From contig NC_089390.1 of assembly GCF_003171515.1 (NCBI RefSeq), positions 1,984,001 to 2,048,000 of the forward strand: a DNA stretch of 64,000 bases. Direction: 5' to 3'. This DNA is from Pyrenophora tritici-repentis (lineage: Eukaryota; Ascomycota; Dothideomycetes; Pleosporales; Pleosporaceae). Position numbers and translations under genes: made by a program. The first letter of the stretch is position 1. Every line of letters begins with the position of its first letter. The notes below the pieces were generated by a model, which saw only the letters and a program-made list of their open reading frames with translations, was not told the DNA's origin and did not search any database. Of the stretch, positions 20,132 through 29,970 are shown piece after piece.

Positions 20132-20773
20132 TCAAAAGAACTTGACACCCTCCCCTTCCCCTCCACTCCCAAACACCTGGGCCTTCCCCCTCTTCACGCA
20201 AACTCCCAAGCTCTTTTGCAACAACTCCAAATCCATGCCATAAAACTCCTCCCTCCTCGACACGTCCCCCTCTGCAATCTCATATAGCGTAAGCACCGTT
20301 CCCTTCTGTCCCGTTCTCTCAACCCACTCCTCCAGCGCCGCAGCCCATTCTTCCGGTCTCCGCCAGTATATCCACGCCTTGCCTCCTTCGCCTTCTTCTC
20401 CCGCTTTCGCACCCTTTTTGTTGTTCGTGCTTATGAACTCGGCCCGGTTTCCACCTTCTGGCGATGCCATGTACATGAGGATTGCTTTTGCGTCGCGGAG
20501 AGACAGGCTACGGCGGAGAGTGGTGTTGTTGAAGAGCGGGGTATTGAGCGCGTCAATGAGCGATATGGTGAAGATGCGGTTGTGTCGGCAATAAGACTGT
20601 ATTAGGGACGACCACGATGCAAGCTGCGAACTGCGTGTGCTGGCGACGGGCTGTAGGGTGAAGAAGGGGGGGAAGGAGTAGTGGGGTGGAAAGGAGAAGG
20701 AGGTGTTGTGGGCTGTTGTCGATGGAGGCGTCGGAGTGGGGTTGGAGGACGGATAGGGGCATGTTGTGGCCAT
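20132..20773 (-). CDS. VPS25: ESCRT-II subunit Vps25
   Basis: Vps25 is the two-copy subunit of ESCRT-II, which with Vps22 and Vps36 sorts ubiquitinated cargo at endosomes and recruits ESCRT-III through Vps20. The single-exon frame of 213 residues has the family layout of two winged-helix domains. The N-terminal PPFFTLQP motif region (PHYSFPPFFTLQP) binds the partner subunits. SSQLASWSSLIQSYCRHNRI is the first winged helix, and WIYWRRPEEWAAALEEWV with GTVLTLYEI is the second. The end, GVKFF, is the usual fungal terminus. A low-complexity Gly/Lys/Glu insertion (KKGAKAGEEGEGG) separates two conserved parts. The identification is strong. Confidence 0.92.
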   Translation of the reverse strand: MATTCPYPSSNPTPTPPSTTAHNTSFSFPPHYSFPPFFTLQPVASTRSSQLASWSSLIQSYCRHNRIFTISLIDALNTPLFNNTTLRRSLSLRDAKAILMYMASPEGGNRAEFISTNNKKGAKAGEEGEGGKAWIYWRRPEEWAAALEEWVERTGQKGTVLTLYEIAEGDVSRREEFYGMDLELLQKSLGVCVKRGKAQVFGSGGEGEGVKFF

Positions 20774-21065
20774 GGCTAGAACTTCGGGACGGAATGTCGT
20801 CGTCTTGCTCGAGTGCAGTTGCGTGACCCAAAGAAACTTACAGGTTGGGAGCTCGAGGTAACTTTAGGTGCGTAGGAGGTCTGCGGGGACTTTGCGACGT
20901 CATTGGTTGCTTGGCCTTTGCACCGAGGCCTTCTGTTTTTAGCAACACTCATCTATTATCACATTATTTTCATTGATGATCAAGTTGGTTTGTATTCTAC
21001 TCATTCACCATTCGTTCTAGAATGACCAAACAAGTACATTTTCTAATTACAACTGTCTGCGTTAC
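20774..21065. promoter_or_regulatory. Presumed promoter of VPS25
   Basis: This 290-base gap precedes the VPS25 start and follows the stop codon of the aminotransferase on the same strand. No gene or recognisable site is visible. Confidence 0.3.
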
Positions 21066-22484
21066 TTATGCCAACCATAAGACGAACTCCTTGTACCGTT
21101 TCAAGAACGCGCTCACGCACTCTACAAACCTTTCCAGCTCCTCCCATGGCGTTCCAAATATGACGGCCAAAGTACCCCGCTGGGTAATCCAAAAACCAGC
21201 CTCCATCATCTCGAGCCAAAACAGCATACTCAAATCACCATCTTCATCACGATCTCTCCAGTTCCTGAGCTCTTTTCTGCCATCACGCAAAAAGTGGACC
21301 GCCATGATTGTTCCCAATCCCGTAACGGCCATTTTTGTGCCGGGGCAAAGATCTTGAAGACGCTGGCGTAGCTGATCGCCCATCGCATTGAAGTCGCGAC
21401 ATGCTTCGGGTGTATACACATGCGCAAGACCCGTGTAACCCGCTGTCATTCCTAGCGTGTTGTTGTTGAAAGTACCCGAGTGGCCTAGTGAGTTTTTCTC
21501 TCGTGGGTCATAAACTCGCATCATGTCCTCTCGTCCTCCAAAGGCGCCGAACGTAATGCCGCCTCCGAGGAACTTTCCAAGTGTCGTAAGATCTGGTTTC
21601 AGTCCTTCCGTCTCTTGCAATCCACCTGGTGCCAAGCGGCTTGTTTGTACTTCATCCAAGATGAAGACTGCACCAACTTTCTTCGCCGACTCTTGGACTT
21701 GATGGAGGAATTCATGAGTACCAACAAGACATGATCCCCTTCCCTGCATACCCTCTACGAGTACCGCGGCCACATCCGATGACTCCTCAATCTTTCGCCT
21801 TGTGTCTTTGATATCGTTAAACTCCGCGATGATCCAGTCGTTTAGATCCACACAGTTTTCCGCAGGTTGATCGCCTGGAAATGTGTAGCATCCTCCATGA
21901 TAACCACCACTAAAGACGACGACCTTCCTTTTGCCAGTGAACTTCTTCGCGCCTTGGATTGCATGCAGATTCGCCTCGGTGCCTGAGTTGCAGAATCGGA
22001 CATGGTCCAACTTGTATCGTGAACAAATCAGGTCTGCATGTCTCATCTCCAGTGTTGTTGTGCCACCCAGGCTTAGCCCGACGTTGCTGATTGTGTCAAT
22101 CAGCGTCGCTTGGATGCGAGGCTGTGAGTGGCCGTAGAGAGCGGCAGTAAATTCGCCAACAAGATCCGTATATGTATGGCCATCTTCCGAAGTGACTTGG
22201 TACCCCTTTCCGCACTTCAAGTATACTGGGAACGGTGCAGTATGGAGCACACTTCTTGTGTTCCCACCAGGTAACCTTTTGCTCGCTTCTTTGTGTAACC
22301 TCAAACTCTCAATGTTCTTCTTTGCAAAGCGTTGTTTGGCTGCGTCAACTGCCTCGTTGACGCCGGAGTATGTGCCCTTCGTTTCGTCGGTTGAAACGGA
22401 CATCGGGGTGACTGCTGAAGGTGGCGTTGTATTTATCAGAACAAGCGCTGCGGGGAAACACTGTGGGGAAGTGATGCCTATCAT
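21066..22484 (-). CDS. Class III PLP-dependent aminotransferase (glutamate-1-semialdehyde aminomutase-like)
   Basis: A single-exon frame of 472 residues from the first ATG (22484); a second in-frame ATG at 22403 would remove the first 27 residues and may be the true start, because the sequence before it lacks family features. The fold-type I signatures are all present: RFCNSGTEAN (substrate/PLP loop), VVVFSGGYHGG, AAVLVEGMQGRGSC, FILDEVQTSRLAPGG (the Asp that contacts the pyridine nitrogen) and TTLGKFLGGGITFGAFGG with the Schiff-base Lys. SGTFNNNTLGM follows. The closest character is to glutamate-1-semialdehyde 2,1-aminomutase-like enzymes. Fungi do not use that route for haem, so the substrate is probably another omega- or beta-amino compound. 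It diverges from the epoxide hydrolase. Confidence 0.88.
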   Translation of the reverse strand: MIGITSPQCFPAALVLINTTPPSAVTPMSVSTDETKGTYSGVNEAVDAAKQRFAKKNIESLRLHKEASKRLPGGNTRSVLHTAPFPVYLKCGKGYQVTSEDGHTYTDLVGEFTAALYGHSQPRIQATLIDTISNVGLSLGGTTTLEMRHADLICSRYKLDHVRFCNSGTEANLHAIQGAKKFTGKRKVVVFSGGYHGGCYTFPGDQPAENCVDLNDWIIAEFNDIKDTRRKIEESSDVAAVLVEGMQGRGSCLVGTHEFLHQVQESAKKVGAVFILDEVQTSRLAPGGLQETEGLKPDLTTLGKFLGGGITFGAFGGREDMMRVYDPREKNSLGHSGTFNNNTLGMTAGYTGLAHVYTPEACRDFNAMGDQLRQRLQDLCPGTKMAVTGLGTIMAVHFLRDGRKELRNWRDRDEDGDLSMLFWLEMMEAGFWITQRGTLAVIFGTPWEELERFVECVSAFLKRYKEFVLWLA

Positions 22485-23665
22485 CAACTAACCCAGATCG
22501 TTACAAGATCAATTCCAGCCGATTAGCTAATCAGTCTTCGTAAAGCGTCTCCTAAGCGAAACAGCTGGCAGAGGCCTAGGATATTTTTTATCTAATGAAT
22601 TTGTGATACGTGACTCCCAAGCCAGCTTCTTCGTGTAGGTGAAAAAAGAAGTCATCATCAATACTTTCCAGGCAGTCTTATCTTGCTGACATCCACAAGT
22701 TGCCCGTCAGTTGCCCGTCAGTTGCCCGTCGTCGGGAAACTGCTGCATGCTTCACCGTGAAGACAGCAGCGCGCTTACCCGATAACTATCTCGACAACAC
22801 AGAATGACATTTGTCATGGATGCTAAGGCCATGGACACGATGAAAGAGAGATGAAATCTAGAGGTCAGTCCAAACTCATGGCTCACGCCTCTCAATGCCT
22901 TAACGAAAGTGAGAATGAATTCCAAATTCCCAACTGGAACGACAAAGAGTCAGAATGGCGTGTTCACAATACAACTGACCGAATACAACATTCGGTATTG
23001 ATCTAGGAGGCCGTCGTATAGTAGCTCCGGAGGCGCCGATACAGAAGGGATGGCCCTAGTAGCACTGACTACGCCACAATGCTATTCCGAGCAATTCCGA
23101 CCATTCCGATTGCCGACTACTGTAGGGCGTTGGTTAGGTTGCCCACTTGCAACAAAACGAAGGAAGGTAAGGATCTCATCTGGGGGTTTCCAAACTACCA
23201 GCGACCCTGACAGATGTAAGATCGTGGAAGGAAAGTGGTTGGTCAGCCTGTCCCTGCATCCTCAATACGTCATCAAGCCTTGCAACTTACCGTGTACAAG
23301 CGATCGATGGCATATTTTCCGATCATGCGCCTTGTATTGTGCAGGAGAAGCTTGCCGGATAAAGCAACTACTTCATTCTGTATAAGGAAAACTCCCTAAT
23401 AAAACTTCAGCTGAAGAACAACATGATGGGCGAAGCGCATCTAGGCCGTTGGTATGTACGATGAGCGCACAGATGGTACAGCACTCCAAGCAACAGTAGG
23501 CCGGTAACTCGATTGTATATCGCATATGATGTCAACAAATATTACCATTGGAAAGGAACGACGTATTCAGCCTTGCGATCAGAGTGAGGGGTATATGTAC
23601 ATATTCCTTCAACCAGCCCACCCTAAATTCCATGCGTAAACCATAATCGCAATCTCGATTTCCCC
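22485..23665. promoter_or_regulatory. Divergent upstream region with an 11-nt tandem repeat
   Basis: About 1.2 kb lies between divergently transcribed aminotransferase and epoxide hydrolase genes and likely contains both promoters. It holds three direct copies of an 11-nt unit (see the separate repeat entry). Frames here are short and not protein-like. Confidence 0.4.
22698..22730. repeat. Three tandem copies of AGTTGCCCGTC
   Basis: Three perfect head-to-tail copies of the 11-base unit AGTTGCCCGTC occur about 215-245 bases upstream of the aminotransferase ATG, followed by a partial GTC. The array is too short to be a classical minisatellite. It may be a replication slippage product or a multi-copy factor-binding site. 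Confidence 0.8.
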
Positions 23666-24962
23666 ATGGCACCCCCATTAGAGCTCCAGCCCTACGAGAT
23701 CTCCATCCCAGATGCCGCAATCGACAAGCTCAAGAGAAAGCTCTCCGATGCCGATTTCCCCGATGAGCTCGACGCGCCCGACCAATGGCCCTACGGCTCG
23801 CCCCTCGCCGACATCCAGCGTCTAGCCAAACACTGGGAAACAAACTTCAACTGGCGAGAAGCCGAATCCGCAATCAATAAGCTACCCAACTACCGCACCA
23901 CCATCACAGTGGACAACTTTGGCGCCCTCGACATCCATTTCGTGTACCAAAAGTCGTCTAATCCGAATGCCATACCCCTCCTCTTCTGCCATGGCTGGCC
24001 CGGCTCCTTCCTCGAAGTTAGTAAACTACTTCCACGCCTGGCAGCCGGCGAAAAGGAAGGAAAACCAGCGTTTCATGTCGTCGCTCCCTCGCTGCCCAAT
24101 TTCGGTTTCAGCCAGAGCATCCGCAAGCCTGGCTTCGCGCTATCGCAGTATGCCGAGACGTGCCATCGACTGATGCTCGAGCTGGGCTACTCTAAATATG
24201 TGACGCAGGGCGGTGACTGGGGCTTTTACATCACAAGATGCATGGGTGTGCTGTACCCCGATCACGTCGTAGCAAGCCATATCAACATGGTGCGCGCACA
24301 TGCGCCGAAATTTTCTTCGCAGCCAGTTCTCGCGCTCCAACATGCTGTGACGCCGTACACGGCTGCCGAAGCAAACGGCCTGAAGCGCTCAGAGTGGTTT
24401 GTCAACGATGGCCAGGCGTACCGTCAATTGCATGCTACGAAGCCCCAGACACTGTCCTATGCTTTTGCGGACAGTCCCGTTGCCCTACTGGCATGGATCT
24501 ACGAGAAGCTCGTCGACTGGACCGACGGCTACGATTGGACAGACGACGAGATATTAATCTGGGTAAGTATATACTGGTTTAGCTCCGCGGGGCCCAATGC
24601 CCACATCAGGATCTACTACGAAGCACAACACCACCCCACTGATAAGATACCCGATAGAGAGCGCGCGAGTCAGTGGGTTGCTCGCGTCAAGCTGGGTGTT
24701 GCGCATTTCCCAAGGGAGATTACTGTTGTTCCTAGGCTTTGGGCGAAGACGCTGGGTAAGGTTTCTCTTCGGACGTTTGAGCGTTATTGTTGTTGTCTAA
24801 CACTCGCCACGTATAGGACCGCTCGTGTATGAGAGCGTCAACGATAAAGGTGGCCACTTTGCTGCGCACGAAAGACCGGATGTAATCGTCGATGATCTGC
24901 AAAAGATGTTTGGCAAAACCGGGCCGTGCTACGAAATAGTCCCTGGCATGGCCGGGTACTAG
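23666..24962 (+). CDS. Epoxide hydrolase, alpha/beta-hydrolase with EHN domain
   Basis: Epoxide hydrolases open epoxides to diols through an ester intermediate on a nucleophilic Asp. The exons are 23666-24755 and 24817-24962. The 61-nt intron (GTAAGG to TATAG) gives 411 residues. The N-terminal EHN domain ([20 protein letters not shown], then [14 protein letters not shown]) is present. The hydrolase core has the oxyanion motif [11 protein letters not shown], the nucleophile in QGGDWGFY, and a conserved WISIYWFSxAGP-type block ([15 protein letters not shown]). The catalytic His lies in exon 2 ([13 protein letters not shown]). Without the intron the frame would lose this His, so the spliced model is needed for activity. 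Soluble microsomal-type class, detoxifying or secondary-metabolic. Confidence 0.9.
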
Positions 24963-25129
24963 AACCATGGTAGTTTTACGGAAAAACACTTCGTCATTTG
25001 ATCTGGGGAGGGTGTTTGCCTCATGTCGATCTGTTCGTCACATTTCGACGTCACATTTTTATTTTAATCTTTGAAAGAAAATAAATTCATTGAACTTTTT
25101 ATTTTGCATTATGACCTATTTACGTGCTA

Positions 25130-26471
25130 TCATAGCTTCGCACGTGCGGGTCTGACCAAAGACGATGTCGAATGCATCGCACTCTCGCATAAGAAGTCCA
25201 TGGCGCTGATTAGCGTATCTTGCGACCCATCTGTCCCTCTTGTAATGCTTATTCTTGGCCCCCCCGAACCGTTTGATTGAGACGGAGCTCTGCTCGGTAT
25301 GGGACTCAGCGAGTCCTTACTGGAGCTCAGCATAGAACGCGACAGCTCTCCCTCTGTCGCCTCCTCCGAGCTACAACTACTCGTCAACCAATGTATGATC
25401 ACCGCATCCCAACATGCTGCTATGTGTCAGTTTTCATGAAGCGAAAGTTTATATAGAGGTCTGGAACTTACCATCCACAAGACATATCGTCAAACTAATC
25501 ATACCTAGCTCTTCTCCCCGAGTGACGGCAAACTGAATCATGTTCGCAGCCGTCGGTATCTCAACCAATAGCGATCCGACCACACTCTTCCAGATCAGAT
25601 TTCTGATGTTCTTTCGTACCATCGTGTCGCTTCCACCATGGCCGGTGACAGTGTCTGTATCCGATCCTCCTAGTGCGGTGGAAAACCCGGCGGAAACCGG
25701 CTTTTGTGAAACTGGGCGAAGTAAATAAAAGAATACGGCCGTTAGAATTCCATTCGTGGTGAAGTTGACGACAGTAAAGGGTATCGATCCAATGCCGCGG
25801 ATGCCAAAGTGGCAGCGTCCGTCCGAGGCACGTAGTTCGGTGACATGGTTGACCCAGGTGTTGGCGGCGACAATACTGTACGTTACTATGATCATGGCCA
25901 TGCATCCAAGGTAGATTCTGTCGTTTTTTCTGTTGACGAAAGGTGCGCGGACAACGTGAATGCGCTCAACAAGGAAGACATATCTAGACCAAGTCAGCAT
26001 ACAACCCAATGGCAGGATTCCAGTACACTCACATGATGCCTTTGATAGAAGTGTAGAAGATTAAACATGTCCATGTGCCAGCAACGCAGAGTGCGCGAGT
26101 GTAGAGTCCTTGTCCTATTACTAGAATAGCAGAAGACATGATGAACATGAGCACCAGTATGTATAGGATCAGAACGAGTGTCGACATGAGGCTGCGCTTC
26201 AACATGATACTCCGTCTCAACTTGCCAGACCTCGAACCTGTGATGGCTATTAGAGAATGATCATGGTAAGAGAGTGATTGCGCCTACCTAGCAAAAACGC
26301 TACCATCATCATACAGGCCATGGATATGACGGTGAATATGGATCTGTCGCGCGGCTGTTCGCCCTTGTTTGTTTGCCCATTCCCCCCTTCCCGTATGGAT
26401 GTGAGGCCTTGCAAAGGTGCTGCTCTTGCGACAAACGAATGCATCAACAGCACGCAAAGAAGCGACGTCAT
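25130..26471 (-). CDS. Fungal multi-span integral membrane protein
   Basis: The exons are 26471-26288, 26237-26033, 25983-25472 and 25419-25130. Introns of 50, 49 and 52 nt join in phase, giving 396 residues. The N-terminus (MTSLLCVLLMHSFVARA) may be a signal sequence or first span. Further hydrophobic helices are SIFTVISMACMMMVAFLL, a long one starting STLVLILYILVLMFI and containing SSAILVIGQG, the segment around TWTCLIFYT, IYLGCMAMIIVTYSIVAA, FTVVNFTTNGILTAVFFY and VGSLLVEIPTAANMI. A conserved-looking FLVERIHVVRAPFVNRKND sits at exon 3. The C-terminal 95 residues are a Ser-rich cytoplasmic tail. The seven-helix-like plan is reminiscent of a receptor or sensor, but no named family was recognised. 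The exon-spanning FLLGSRSGKLRRS and GIIYVFLVER joints support the model. Confidence 0.75.
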
Positions 26472-28471
26472 CTCAGGCAAGATTCCAGAGATCCGGGGTC
26501 GTCGCGTGTACCGAGCCGAGCGCGCGGGCGCAAGTAAGAAGAATGAGGTCGATAATGGTACTATGGGGACCTCTGCGACCTTAACTGAACCCTCGTTCTC
26601 TACATGACATATGCCAGTTCCACAAATCGAAGTTTTTCTTTTGCCAACGTAAAGTGTGTCCATCAGCTTGATTGATCAGATGGCTAGAATCCCGGGGGCG
26701 TAGTGGGAGACGATCGTTGGGTTAGGCAGTTTGGGTTTGCGCTAGGGGCGTGGACATGGCTAGGTGGGTCCGGCTGAACTGCCAATTCCCCGAATGCGAG
26801 CCTTCCTTGAAGCATTCCCTGATATTCCCTGGAGCGAATCCACGTGCACGACACCCTACCTGTTCCTGGCAGGTTTTGGCAGTTTTGCGCCACCCTGATT
26901 GCTGAGTACCGCCGTCAGGGACAGGCACGGCATTCGAAGCCGAGTGTGCGTTGCTTTTGTTCACCCTCCGACTCGTCGACTGGCCAGAACGCTTTACACC
27001 TTCACTGACTTACACTTCCTTACCATGTTGGAAATCATGATAGCAATCCTTGGCAACTATCATTACATCCTGTATGTTTGAATTGGCCATGGTTTTCTGG
27101 TCTCGATACGAATGTGGTTGCGTGGCAACAACGCACCGGCCAAGGCGCACCATTCCCTTGTCCTTGTGACGGATTACCGGTTCTGGACTGTCCTCAGCTA
27201 AGCTTTGGCAATATCAGGTCTCTATCCTCCTAATTCATGCAGATATGCGAAGGAGATGCTTAGCAAGGCCTTGGGCATCGTATCTCGGCCGACGCGACAC
27301 AATCCGCCAGAGTTCACTCCACGATGACGGTTCTGCCAGCGCGTCCTCGCCGACTGAACCTAGGCCTTGGACGAGGCCAGCCACAATACAGAACGCCAAC
27401 GCCCTGAGGAACTCGTTGTGCTAGCAGGCGCTGTACTAGTCCTCGGCAAACCATATACAAGAACGACGATGCAGAAGTATGTTGTGTGGGACTTGGGCAA
27501 GAGCCATTACTACAGACCCGTTCCGGCATCGTCAATCTCCACCGAAATGTCCAAGTATCGAGGGATCAGCTCGTATGCCTACCTCTCTGGTATTTACTCT
27601 TGAGTCTTACATGATATGACGATATCGAATGGTGTCTGGTTGAAGTACAAGATAGCGTCGTTTCGGATTGAACAGGGGCAAGGCGTTGGCTTGGGCTTCA
27701 GTTTGTCCATGTTACACTCGCAGTTGATGCCCGGGCGAGTAGGGCCATGGCGCAAGTGCAAGCGCGAGCGGGTGGCAGACTCATGGTTCCTGAGATCCAC
27801 ATGCCTAGAGGGTTGAAGAAGTCCCAATGCTAAGCCACATGATCCTTCGCATGCTATTGCGTGGTGAAGACTTGGCCTCGGGGAGAGAACCGCTGATATC
27901 CGCGGACCCGTTGGGTCCGTCCAACACTCCCTTCACGGGCCGTTCTGCCTTCTGGCGCTGCTTAAGGCCCCTCTTATAGCTCTGCAGAGCTAGCAAGCGA
28001 AAGTATTTGACTTCGTTGTTGGGACGCCATTTTGTCCACACATCGTTCTTTGTACCCACCCGTGGTGATAATCATGAAACCCACTGACAGCAGCTTTTCG
28101 GTCAGAAAAGAGAGTTAGCCAAGAGCCAGGATGAAAGAGGCGGCGATTCCACGACCTGGAAGAATACAGCCTCCTTTCAATCACACCTGCTCCTTCGGCA
28201 AAACCCGAGCGAAAATGTGGGCAGGCATGAACCGGAACTGGAGGTCCTAGGGCTGGAGATTGGATGACTCGTATCCTGGTACGTCCATGGTCGACAAAGT
28301 GTAGTCAGGAAGTATGAGGTTGGAGGTCTCAGGACTCAGGCCTCAGCCGCCTAAGCCGCGGCTTATCACCCCACCCCCACTTGCGTAACCACCCCACGAT
28401 GCCACTGAACCTTAAATCACGACCAAAACGTCCACCACACATGAAAACGTCGTGATAAACTTCACGACATC
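26472..28471. promoter_or_regulatory. 2-kb divergent intergenic region
   Basis: The region lies between the divergent membrane-protein and dihydroorotate-dehydrogenase-like genes. Several frames of 60-90 codons exist (for example near 27310-27600) but they are mutually overlapping, lack domain character and could not be spliced into anything longer. GC-rich blocks with tandem GGTC/CTCAGG words occur just upstream of the second gene (28300-28370). Confidence 0.4.
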
Positions 28472-29569
28472 ATGGCGCCCCTGAACATCGACCCACCCGT
28501 CCTGAACTCTTCAAACCCATGGTGCACAACCTTGGAACAGCTCCAGGAACTCTACAACTGCCCGCACACAGGCGCCATCACGACTCGCACGTCACTCCTC
28601 CATGGCTTCCCCCACGACCCTTCACACCACCAATTCGCCTTTTTTAACCCCGTGACACTCTCCGCCTCTCCCCCAAACACGGACAACACCACCGCCGCCA
28701 TCGACGCCACCAAAACCTCCAGCCTAAACACTCTCGGCTACTCGCCCCTCCCCCTAAAGCACTACCTCGACTACGTCCAGCAAATCAGCGATGCCCTCAA
28801 AACGCAACCCCGGGGCTCTAACAGTCTCAGCAACAAGAACCCAACACCTAAACCCATTATAATATCCGTAACGGGGTCCGCGGAGGAAATAACACAATGC
28901 CACCGCCTCATCACAGCACTCCAACCAAAAGTCGTCATGCCCCTCGCCTTGGAAATCAATCTCTCGTGTCCAAACATCCCCGGCGCACCGCCACCAGCTT
29001 ACAACGCCGAAGCCCTGGGGGTCTATCTCTCGGCGCTAAATGAGGGGCTGGCTAGTTTGTCGTCGGATGCTGATGCCATTGCCGTTGGTATCAAGACGCC
29101 TCCGTACACGTACTCGGAACAGTATGATGCGCTGGCCACCGCGTTGAAGGCTAGTCTCGTCCCGAAGAGGGAGCCTGGTAGTGAGAAGATAGGGAAGCAA
29201 CGGTGTCCCATATCGTTTATCACAGCAACAAATACGTTGGGTTCATCTCTTTTGCTCGATCCTGCGGGGCCTACGCCACAGGATGCGGCGTTCAAGCATA
29301 CACTGCTTTCGGCGGCCGGATCGGGTGTTGGTGGTCTAGCTGGTGCGCCATTGCATCCCCTTGCGCTGGGTAATGTGTACACGATTAAAAAGCTGTTGTT
29401 GCAGAACGAAGCGTTGCTTAGTGTGCAAATTATTGGCACAGGTGGCGTCGAAGATAACGCGGGGTATTCAAGGATGAGGGCTGTGGGGGCGAGTGCGGTG
29501 GGTGTGGGGACGGCGTTTGGGAGGAAGGGGTTGAAGGTTTTTAAGGAAATTGGGAAGGACGGATGGTGA
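28472..29569 (+). CDS. Dihydroorotate dehydrogenase-like protein, class 1A type
   Basis: Class 1A enzymes are cytosolic FMN proteins that oxidise dihydroorotate with fumarate in pyrimidine synthesis. A single-exon frame of 365 residues matches the family along its length. CPHTGAITTRTSLLHGFP corresponds to the N-terminal 'A-G-A-Y-I-T-K-S' strand, and NTLGYSPLPLKHYLDYV to 'N-x-G-L-P-N-x-G-F-x-x-Y-L'. EINLSCPNIPGAPPPAYNAE contains the Cys of the 1A catalytic loop. VGIKTPPYT, FITATNTLGSSLLLDP, GGLAGAPLHPLALGNVYTI and QIIGTGGVEDNAGYSRM (phosphate loop) follow. No mitochondrial presequence or membrane anchor of class 2 is visible. The C-terminal helix is shorter than in the bacterial prototype. Most Pezizomycotina rely on a class 2 enzyme, so this is probably a second paralogue. 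Whether it acts on dihydroorotate is not shown. Confidence 0.85.
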   Translation: MAPLNIDPPVLNSSNPWCTTLEQLQELYNCPHTGAITTRTSLLHGFPHDPSHHQFAFFNPVTLSASPPNTDNTTAAIDATKTSSLNTLGYSPLPLKHYLDYVQQISDALKTQPRGSNSLSNKNPTPKPIIISVTGSAEEITQCHRLITALQPKVVMPLALEINLSCPNIPGAPPPAYNAEALGVYLSALNEGLASLSSDADAIAVGIKTPPYTYSEQYDALATALKASLVPKREPGSEKIGKQRCPISFITATNTLGSSLLLDPAGPTPQDAAFKHTLLSAAGSGVGGLAGAPLHPLALGNVYTIKKLLLQNEALLSVQIIGTGGVEDNAGYSRMRAVGASAVGVGTAFGRKGLKVFKEIGKDGW

Positions 29570-29970
29570 GTGTTGGATGCATGCATGCATGTGTGGAGTT
29601 TTGGGCTGTATGGGCTGTTGGATGTTTTTGGGAACTGGGGAAACAGACCATGTTTTCAACCAACGGTCAATGATGGAGTTGAAATGATTTATGGGAATCA
29701 TGACGACGACGATGATGATGATTATGCCGATTATGAGCATTTTAGAGTTTCTAAAATTCAGCATAAAGTTGTTTGAAAAGTTAGGATGGGAACCTCACAA
29801 GCTCCATAATTTCTCACTAAAGTCATCGATGTATGTATAAACATTAGATTTTTCTGCATTACACACAGCACATCAAAAAGGAAAATATCTGGGTATCAAC
29901 AAACGACAAAGAAAACTTGTCCCCCCAACAAACACAAACACAAACTCATCCCCCTCTCATTCCTCGACCC
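29570..29970. other. Intergenic region between convergent genes
   Basis: About 400 bases separate two converging stop codons. The stretch contains an ATGC simple repeat at about 29578-29591 and a GAC/GAT microsatellite-like run at about 29700-29725. It is probably two 3' untranslated regions. Confidence 0.4.

Noticed and set aside
27310..27830. Several frames of 60-80 codons in the 2-kb divergent region
   Set aside because: I tried to splice them into one product but no consistent phase or protein-like sequence resulted.
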